DNA of 64,000 nt, taken from NCBI GenBank assembly GCA_023213395.1, contig CM041465.1, forward strand, positions 59,093,741-59,157,740. Reading direction: 5' to 3'. The translations under genes were made by a program, and so were the position numbers. Shown here in pieces: positions 56,435 through 64,000 of this stretch. Positions within the stretch are counted from its first letter, which is position 1; every line of letters begins with the position of its first letter. The notes beneath the pieces are model-generated. The model worked only from the letters and a program-made list of their open reading frames with translations. It was not told the origin of the DNA and did not search any database. This DNA is from Cycas panzhihuaensis. Lineage: Eukaryota; Cycadophyta.

Positions 56435-56719
56435 TGTTAGATTTAATGTTTATATGTAGACAAATTAATAGGTGAGTTATCAAGGTTGATGACAAGTGTT
56501 ATGGGAGTTACTTAAGTCCTCAATGGACTTGTCATAGGTGTCAGGGTAGTTATGAGTCCAATTTTGAACCATTATTAAACCCATGTGTATATAATAGTTT
56601 ACATTTAATTGATGAGTAATTAATTATGAAGGAATAACATTATGAGGTAGATCAATTCTACCTATTTCTGCTCCCATATTCTAGTACATTCTCATTTCTT
56701 TGATCTTTGATTCTGTTAA
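56435..56719 (+). repeat. SMART1 3' LTR
   Basis: Starts TGTTAGATTTAATGTTTATATG after the purine tract. It aligns with the 5' copy to about GATTCTGTTA; the last twenty bases are shortened relative to the 5' copy, and an A-run blurs the border with GYP5. Confidence 0.78.
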
Positions 56720-56829
56720 AAAAAATGGATAGAAAAGGAAAGAGACAATTAAAGTCTAGATCCTACCTTATGTGATAATTAAAGAACAATTATATAGGAG
56801 CTCTTATGGTGGAATATGGTTGAAATGTC

Positions 56830-57935
56830 TAAACATAGAATGAGCCAAAATGATATTAGAAGAGTTTCATGAGGGGCTATATCAAGGTCACATTACATCT
56901 AAAACTATAGCTCATAAAATAATTACAGTAAAATACTTTTGGCCCACTATAGTTAAAGATTTATTCATCAAATTCAAAAGTTTTCATGCATGTCCAAAAT
57001 TTTATGGAAAAGAAAAGTTAGTTGCCATGCCATTAAAGCCTATCTTTGCTAAACAACCTTTCAAGAAATTAGGGTTAGATTTCATTGGACCCATACAACC
57101 CCTTTCTAGCAAAGGGCATAACCTTATATTGACAATGATAGATTATTTTACAAGGTGGTCTAAAGTTATTCCTTATAGAGGGGCTACAAGCATGGTTGTG
57201 GTTAACTTCCTAGAGTAGACAATAATACCCAATTTTGGCATACTAACTCAACTAATATTGAATAATAGCACAACATTCACCTCCCAATATATACTTGGTT
57301 TTTGTCATAGGCATGTCAAACACATCTTCCAAATACTATTTATAAGGCAATGGATTAGTTAAGTTCATGAATAAAAAATTCATAAGAAATTTGAAATAAA
57401 CTATCAAACAAAATCAAAAGAATTGGCACTCTAAAATATTTCAAGAATTATGTGTTGATAAAATAATGACTAAATAATTAATTAGATATTTTCTATACTA
57501 ATTGGTCTATGGAAAAGAGGTTGTGTTCCCATCCCACTTGACTCCTGGAAATTTATAGCTAAATATGTTTAAAGATGATCTTACTCCAAGAGAAAAGAGA
57601 TTCAAAATTTGTTAACATTGGAGGAAGTTATGTATAATTTAGAGTGTAAACTTAAAGAACATCAAGCCAAAATCAAACGATATTTTGATAACTTATTTGA
57701 ATCCAATAAGAAATTTAAGCTTGGTGATAAGATACTTATGTGAGATAAAGCTAGAGTCAAACCCAAGGTGTATAATAAGTTCAATTTATTATGGCTGGGA
57801 CTATTTGAAATTGTTGAGATTAGGGATAATATGCTTAGGTTATAAAGAAAAATGGAAATGTTTTGCCTATTCCTATAAAAAGTTTATATCTAAAACATAT
57901 TATCACTTAGATCATTAAGGCTCTTGAACTTGTAC
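56830..57935 (+). pseudogene. GYP5 integrase
   Basis: The open piece 56850-57218 has the zinc region HEGLYQGHITSKTIAHKI and KYFWPTIVKDLF, although the expected Cys-x-x-Cys reads as Phe-His-Ala-Cys. LGLDFIGPIQPLS (near 57080) keeps the first catalytic Asp. Downstream, the second Asp appears changed in LILNNSTTF (near 57260), and the catalytic Glu is not recognisable. The C-terminal end (57685-57918) reads through GDKILM-like and NMLRL-like strands typical of the domain. Integrase ends about 80 bp before the 3' LTR. Confidence 0.85.
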
Positions 57936-58016
57936 ATAATAGTTTCATGAGTTATTCATTTTTACTTTTCTACATGTATCAACCTATAGGGGGTCAATAA
58001 ATGTAAGGAGGCTAGA

Positions 58017-60634
58017 TGTCACCACTTTCTTGCCTTGAAAAAAGCGTACATGAATAAAATAATACCTTAGAATAAGAAGAATAAGCCAAGGAGAAGACTG
58101 GACTATGTTGAGTCAAAGAAACTTCTTATACAGTATACCAAGTTTTAGAAGATAATAAAATGTGAAGGACTTGCATAAAGATGATTTGGCTAATAATAAA
58201 AAGTTGTTGAACTTCTCTTTGAAGATGGTTTCTTGAAGGTGGAAAAGTATGATAAGTTGTGAGAAAATAAGTGAATGTTACCACAAGTAACACTCCTACA
58301 TAGTTGTCATTATCTCAAAAAAGGCTCATATAAAATGAGTGTCCACACATGAAGAATTAGTGTGAGACATATTTACATAGTAGGAGATTGGCATGTGATA
58401 TGGTTGATGCAAGAATAGTCTCTCATGAACATGTTGCACTCTAACAACAAATACATGGAGAAGTGAGTTTCATATAGGGAATGTTCATGCAAGATAACAC
58501 TGATGTTGGAACATTCATTGTGGGAAGAGAAAAATGGTAGTTGTGTAGGAAAAGGAAAGGAACATATCACTATCATTATCATGGGGTCTTTTCCTACAGA
58601 TAAGCTTTATTTGAGAGACACATTTTTAAAAAGTAGAGTTAACATGGGCAACGGTAGTGTAAGAATGCTTGATGTAATAAAGTAAAATAATACAATTCCT
58701 ATGACTCTTTTTACCACATGAAACCACTTTTTGTTTACCATATTCTTTCAAGAAAATAAGAATTCATGCAGGATAGTAACTTGCAGGATATAAAGGCACA
58801 TGCCAAAGACCATTGGGGCCCTACAACTTGATGCTCAAAGAGTTAAGTCTCACGTGGAAACACTCAATGCAAGAAAGGCTAATGTGGAGTCAAGTATAAT
58901 GATATAACTCCCTTGAAATGATCAATCCTAAGGAAAGGTAGAATTTGAGGAAATTCAATATGAGAAGGAGACATCATATGGGAACATGTAATGTGGGACA
59001 TGAATAATAGGGGAACAACATACCCACATGGATTGACATAATTGATAAGAGGCCACCATATCACCAACCTCATACATGAGATCTAATAATTAATAGTAAG
59101 GAGTGAAAGTGTATTATAACTAATATTTATGCCATGTTCATAATAAAACCATAATAAATAGTGATCAAAGAGCACTAACATCATTGGATCTAGATCTTGC
59201 ATAAATTTCACTGTTAGATCAAGCATCAAGATTAGCTTATAAAGAGCAATACATAATTAATGACTTAAAAAGAAGATTTCTATTGACATTTGTATATTAG
59301 TTCAAAAAAATCATAAAGAGTAATCTTCTAACCTTCCAAAAGATAAAAGTTACAAGTCAAGTTGTTCAGATTCACTAATGATAGTATAGAATTAATGGCT
59401 TATACAGTACACTGTTAGGCACATGGGGGGCCAATTATAGAGGTAGAGGATATAAATAGATAATGTAGGCTATGTGAAAAAGAGGGGAGATTGATTGACT
59501 ATGCAAAAAGAATATAGAGGAGGAAGATAGTAGAGGTAGAAGAGGCATAAAGAGGAGGAGCTAGAAGATGGATGATACATTATAGTATATGCTATATGGG
59601 ACTTTCTCTAGTTATCCTATCTTGTATTTTTATAGTTATAAATGTCACAGGTTGTCGTTACACCAAAAGCCTTAGGCTGATTTGGGAAGAGGACTTCCTT
59701 GTGATAGTTAGCGTCATGCGCTCTAACACTCCCCCATCACAAGGAGTCGGCTGTACCTACACGGCATTGTATGTCCAGCATAGTGTTCCTTGGTTCCACC
59801 CAGCAAACACCTTCACATATCTCTAGGTGCGCTATCGCGATACACAGGACTGGTTTTGAACCCTGATCACTCTGATACTACTTGTCACAGGTTGTCGTTT
59901 CACCAAAAGCCCCGAGGTGATTTGGGAAGAGGACTTCCTTATGATAGTTAGCATCATGCACTCCAATAATAAACCCCATACTCAATTCAAAGTAGTAGAC
60001 TATACCATTTTATAAACTTTTAACCTAGAGGTTTTACTCAAATAACTCTCTAAAGTATTGAAATAGGCTTAGATATTTATCTAGTATTAAACTTCTCAAT
60101 TCTTGGTAATGTTGAACATTCTTATTTAGTTTATCTAGTATTGAATCTTTGGCATTACTAAGGAATTCATGATATAAATTTGGTAATTAATCTAACTATG
60201 TTCATATCACTGGTTTATGCATTTATGGTTGATGTCTCTATGAATTAACTTAGTCTACATAGCATTTTGAGGGTTATTACCCATATTTGGTCTACTAGGT
60301 AGTAATAATAACATTTATTACCCTAATATATTTCATTGTTTCTCATCTGTTGCTATTTTAACCTCTCTCTTTTCTTTTATATATTTGATTCAAATATGTG
60401 AATGTTCCTTTATCTTTAAGAATGCTCCTAAAAGCTTTAATAATAAACTATCACACCATCTTGTACATAATGTACAATCCTTGTATATAGTGCACAAAGC
60501 CACTACTAGGTTGAATATTCAATATACTATAGTAATTCATGTTGCCCACTATTTTTTTATGAAGTCCATAGAATGCATTGCAAACTAGCCTTATTGTAAT
60601 CCATCTATGGGGAGAAAAATAGAAACAACCATCA
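58017..60634 (+). repeat. GYP5 3' LTR (2618 bp, includes TRIM1)
   Basis: It starts TGTCACCAC after a purine-rich tract (GTAAGGAGGCTAGA, 58003-58016) and ends near CCATCA at 60634. It aligns with the 5' LTR pieces end to end. The extra length compared with the 5' LTR comes mainly from TRIM1 (331 bp with its duplication). A TATA region, GATATAAATAGATAATG, is at 59448. Confidence 0.87.
59643..59968 (-). mobile_element. TRIM1: 326-bp terminal-repeat retrotransposon in miniature
   Basis: Two 86-bp direct repeats (59643-59728 and 59883-59968) flank a 154-bp middle. On the minus strand the LTR reads TGTTAGAGCGCATGACG...CCTGTGACA. Two bases after the 5' LTR comes TAGTATCAGAG, a near match to TGGTATCAGAG, and GATGGGGGAG stands directly before the 3' LTR. 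ATAAA is duplicated on both sides (59638-59642, 59969-59973). The GYP5 5' LTR has no insertion at the matching place (near 50397). It has no coding capacity and must have used another element's enzymes. CpG are still frequent, so it is likely one of the youngest insertions. Confidence 0.93.
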
Positions 60635-61104
60635 ATAAAATGGAGAATAGAAAATAAGCAACACAAAATAAAAATTCATCTAGTGGAACCATTAGTCCAA
60701 GCTATAAAAGAATCAATGGAAAATACCATATTTATACTTTAATAGGTAATGAAGGTATCATGTAAATTAAGGGTTATAAATAAGAGGTTATCAAAGAATT
60801 CTAGCCTCAAAGAATTGATAAAGGTAGATTAAGAATGACAAGTAGTAGTTACCAAATTGGATATCACTTGGAGCCATTCAATGTACAAAAAATATCTAAA
60901 TAATTAGTTGTGATTGACACTAAAAGAGTAGAAAGTGCTTAGTTTTTGGGCATATTTCAATTGCCTCTAGTTATTATGAATATAAAAAAAGAAATACCAT
61001 GAGAAAATGATGATCCAAGACTTTAATAGTGAACTCAAGTCATATGAATGATTAGGCAATTAGAACAATACTTAGTGATTAGTAGTTGACAAAGAAAAAA
61101 AATG

Positions 61105-61398
61105 TACAGATAGTTGTGTTGTAGCACATGGATGGTATTGTTTGTGAATAATGATAAAGTTTAAAGTGAACTTAATTTAAGATACAATTGCTCGTTTGGG
61201 ATAAATTTATCATTATTTTTATTGAGAGGTTTGAAAATATTAAAAAAAATATACAGATAGTTATGTTGTAGCACTTAGATGGTATTGTTTGTGAATAATG
61301 ATAAAGTTTAGAGTGAATTTAATTTAAGATACAATTGCTAGTTTGGGATAAATTTATCATTATTTTTATTGAGAGGTTTGAAAAGATTATAAATTATG
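61105..61398 (+). repeat. 147-bp tandem duplication in GYP7 gag
   Basis: Units are 61105-61251 and 61252-61398, starting TACAGATAGTTGTGTTG and TACAGATAGTTATGTTG, with about five percent mismatch. The period equals 49 codons, so the duplication keeps the gag frame, and the WDKFIIIFIERFE motif appears twice. Confidence 0.93.
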
Positions 61399-61620
61399 AA
61401 GTTCATAAGTTTTAATAAACCAACATAGTAGAAGGCTATATTGTGGACTTCACATGTCTTTCATATTTAGTAAAGACATCCCTAACAATAAAGTGGTCCA
61501 ACTACGTGTCAATGGATTAAGCATGGATTTTCAAGTTGATCTCAAGGTACTAAAACCAAGGACACTATGAGTTTGGTTAAGTTATATGAATTATACAAGT
61601 ATAATAGAAGGTTAGGTATC

Positions 61621-61666
61621 TGTGTGTGTGTGTGTGTGTGTGAGTGAGTGAGAGAGAGAGAGAGAG
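61621..61666. repeat. Compound (TG)n(GA)n microsatellite
   Basis: Eleven TG units (61621-61642) pass through AGTGAGTG into eight AG units (61651-61666). It lies within decayed GYP7 gag. Confidence 0.97.
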
Positions 61667-64000
61667 CACCATCAATTTATAACCAATGATCTAAGAACTC
61701 TTATAAGGAGGTAGGGTCACAAACAAAGAAGGCTCATGGGAGGATGTAGAGGCTAAATCTCAAATAATCCAAAGTAGAACAAGTTAAATAAAGTAGAAAA
61801 GGATTGTGCTATTAGTAGGAAAAATGGGGAGAAGTCCATAAGTATGCAAAAAATCACATGTATATATTTAGATGATAAGGAAGAAATAGAAGAAAAATGG
61901 GGACTAATATGTGAGAAGAAGAACCACTCAACCTTAAGGATGATTCATTTCAATTATTATTCTTCATAGTGATAGGGTTGACTCAACCAAATACCTCAAA
62001 GATAAGGGGCCATAGTAAGGAGGAGTTAGAAACCATTATAATTGATCCACAAAGAACTCATAACTTCATGGATATTTACACTATACAATAACTATAGTTA
62101 ATACCTACAAGAATTCTAAGGTTCCAAGTATGAGTGGACAAGGAAAGGTTGATAGGCCAAAGCATCATAAGAAAAATCAACTTGAATATTACAATAGTTA
62201 CATTGAGAGAAGAATTTTTTGTGATGGAAATTTAAGAAATGAATGTTATACTTGGTAGCCAATGGCTAAGGATTATTTGCATCATTTGAGTGGACCTTTG
62301 ATAATTATTAATGTGGTTCAAGAAAAATATTTATATTACAAAGTATTATTCCACCTAATACATAGATGGTATTGTTCCATCATATGGAAAAATTAATAAG
62401 GAAGAGGTATTTAAAAATCATATTCTCAATTGAATATAGTCCTATAGAGAACTAGGATCCCTGAATATCAGAAATTATAAATAAGTTCAAGGAGTTAGTA
62501 GCAATGTTATCACCAAATATTGGAATGGATTACATTATTAAGTTGGATCATTTAACCATTCTCATCATGATTAGGCTATGATACCTTGGCCATCATAATA
62601 ATAAGTTTGTGAGGCTAGTCTAATTTTTTTTAGAATTAGGAATTATAACACCTAACAAAATCCCTTTTACAGTCTAATCATCTTCATAAGAAAGAATGAT
62701 GGGTAATTTCAAATGTGCATTGACTATTTAGTTTTGAATAATGCTATTATTAAGAATAGATTCATAATTCTAAGGGTTGAGGAATTATTATATGAACTCT
62801 ATTAGTCACCATATTTCATAAAGATTGAATTTTATTTGGCCTATTATCAATTCTAGATATCAGCAAAAGACATTTCCAAATTAACATTCTACAACCATGA
62901 AGTTCATTATGAACTTAAGGTCATGCCATTTGGGTTTACTAATGCACTAGTTAACTTCCAAAGTAGGATGAACAAGGTATTAACTTATTTTTTATGAAAA
63001 ATAGCTTTGGTTTTATTTCGTGATGTTTTATAGTAAGAAGGAACATTTACATTAGGTTGATATGGTATTATCAATCTTGAAAGAGAATTACCTTTTATCT
63101 AAAAGGTCAAAATACATTTTGGTAAGGAGAAGGTGGAACATTAGCCATAATTTTTAGCAAAAGGGGTTAAGGTGAATCCTGTGAGGTGATTGTAAAATGG
63201 CCAACACCTAAAAATATCATCAAATTAGTTTTTTTTTTGGGATTTATTTGATAGTATAGAAGGTTTGCAAGGAGTTATACTTAATTAGATTCTATATTGA
63301 TTAGATTGTTAAAGAGGGATTTATTTTATTATAATTAGTAAGTAGATGACCATATTAATCACTTTAAGAAGATTATGGTAATAGTACTTATGTTGGTAGT
63401 GCTATACTTTTTGAAATAATTTATATTAGAATGCGATGCCTTACATATAGGGCTAGGGACCATTCTAATGCAACTGATGAGTATTAGAATTTTAGAATAG
63501 TCAATGCAAATTAACTTATGATAAGGAATTATTAACCATCATACATGTCCTTTATAATTAGATGTAATTCCTCCTAACTATTTGGTTTGTTGCCAGAACT
63601 AACCATAATATCCTACAATACTTTTGAAGCAATAAGGACCATATTTGGAGCAAAAGAAATGGGTTAGCAAAATCTATTATTTTGACTTTAAAATAAACTA
63701 TAAGAAGGGGAAGCTTAATGTAGTTATTGATGCATTATTTCACAAAGATTGTAATTATTTATCTTTACACTATTATAATGATCACTCCTAGTTGGATCAT
63801 TGACATCCATGCTAAATATATCAAAGAGCACTACACATAAAAACTGATATTATGCATATATTAAGGAACCTTAGAGAAGTATAGATAGAGAAATGATATT
63901 ATCTAATATAAGAGGAGGATCTTCCTCTAATCTAACTTCAAATTTTATAATTAAGTATTAAAAGAGGGATATTTTGTATCAATAGAAGGACATATCAAAT

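Larger units (their letters stand above)
55678..56719 (+). mobile_element. SMART1: small non-autonomous LTR element (about 1.04 kb)
   Basis: Two direct repeats of 285-298 bp (55678-55975 and 56435 to about 56719) flank a 459-bp internal part. The internal part begins with TGGTATCAAAGTAGG (55979-55993), a Met-type primer site, and ends with AAAGGGGAG, a polypurine tract, directly before TGTTAGATTTAATG. That is the anatomy of an LTR retrotransposon without room for gag-pol; the internal part shows only a Glu/Lys-rich remnant near 56200-56270. It interrupts GYP5 between RNase H and integrase. The target duplication is not clear (left flank CATAT), so end positions may be off by some bases. Confidence 0.85.
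34136..60634 (+). mobile_element. GYP5: large Ty3/gypsy element, host of three insertions
   Basis: The 5' LTR is in two pieces (34136-35386 and 50053-51045) separated by GYP6. The internal part is 51046-58016 and the 3' LTR 58017-60634. Removing GYP6, SMART1 and TRIM1 leaves an element of about 10.4 kb with LTRs near 2.2 kb. The two LTRs are alignable throughout, for example at GAGTGTCCACACATGAAG in both. Order: LTR, leader, gag, protease, extra RNase H, RT, RNase H, integrase, LTR. I could not find a matching target duplication, which fits its age. Confidence 0.88.
60635..64000 (+). pseudogene. GYP7: decayed Ty3/gypsy gag-pol, runs off the window
   Basis: After the GYP5 LTR another gypsy copy continues on the + strand. 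Gag is at about 61100-61600 (WDKFIIIFIERFENI repeated twice, NGLSMDFQVDLKVLKPRTL near 61510). Protease is at about 62030-62280 (TIIDPQRTHNFMD, then FFVMEI and VILGSQWLRI). RT is at about 62640-63120 (SAKDISKLTFYNHEVHYELKVMPFGFTNALVNFQS at 62860-62960), with the YxDD position unreadable. RNase H starts near 63420 (LECDALHIGLGTILMQ). The protease type matches chromoviruses. Integrase would lie right of the window. Stops and shifts are very frequent. No 5' LTR is identified; 60640-61090 shows only weak coding character. Confidence 0.8.

Noticed and set aside
1-64000. Endogenous pararetrovirus or retrovirus-like envelope gene
   Set aside because: Every pol region lies in an LTR element with copia or gypsy domain order and paired LTRs or primer sites. 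I saw no movement protein, coat protein or envelope-like sequence.
1-64000. CRISPR array, tRNA or rRNA genes
   Set aside because: No regularly spaced short repeats with unique spacers. The tandem units found are contiguous, and tRNA-like matches are only retroelement primer sites.

Overview
This window is plant nuclear DNA made almost entirely of dead LTR retrotransposons nested inside one another. I see no host gene, tRNA, rRNA, CRISPR array or bacterial signal. The readable protein fragments are Ty1/copia (gag, protease, integrase, RT, RNase H) or Ty3/gypsy (gag, protease, RT, RNase H, integrase, in two cases with chromodomain-like tails). Primer binding sites match plant initiator-Met tRNA in several elements. 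The sequence is AT-rich and mostly CpG-poor, and the reading frames carry many stops at conserved Trp or Gln positions. LTR pairs differ at roughly one base in ten by eye. A large, slowly purged seed-plant genome, such as a gymnosperm or a large-genome angiosperm, fits best; the species is inference.

Layout (names are mine). COP1, a + copia, occupies 1-2509 with its left part outside the window. It sits in GYP1, a - gypsy, 2510-6005. GYP1 in turn abuts COP2, a + copia whose pieces are 6006-7425 and 12018 to about 14400. COP2 is split by COP3, a complete + copia at 7426-12017 with 376-bp LTRs and target duplication TTGAT. COP4, a - copia fragment, covers about 14410-15485. GYP2, a - chromovirus, is in two pieces (15486-18241 and 25143 to about 26585), split by GYP3, a complete - gypsy at 18242-25142 with 1.09-kb LTRs and duplication TAAAA. 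GYP4, a - gypsy without its 3' half, runs from about 26590 to about 31450. The stretch 31450-34135 has no recognisable gene apart from a possible copia LTR and small repeats.

The right half is one large + gypsy, GYP5 (34136-60634). Its 5' LTR is interrupted by GYP6, a 14.7-kb - element of Tat/Ogre type with LTRs over 3 kb and duplication ACTTG. A small non-autonomous LTR element (SMART1, about 55678-56719) sits in its pol region and a 326-bp TRIM (TRIM1, 59643-59968, duplication ATAAA) in its 3' LTR. GYP7, another decayed + gypsy, fills 60635-64000 and runs off the window.

The genes do not form a host pathway; each element once encoded its own gag-pol set for reverse transcription and integration, and none looks able to do this now. 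The most useful observations are the nesting order proven by target duplications, a copia element with integrase fused in frame to RNase H after loss of RT, a possible antisense coiled-coil ORF in GYP6, an extra RNase H placed before RT in GYP5, two small LTR elements, and a CpG-rich island at 51046-51440. I did not find a convincing new biological system.
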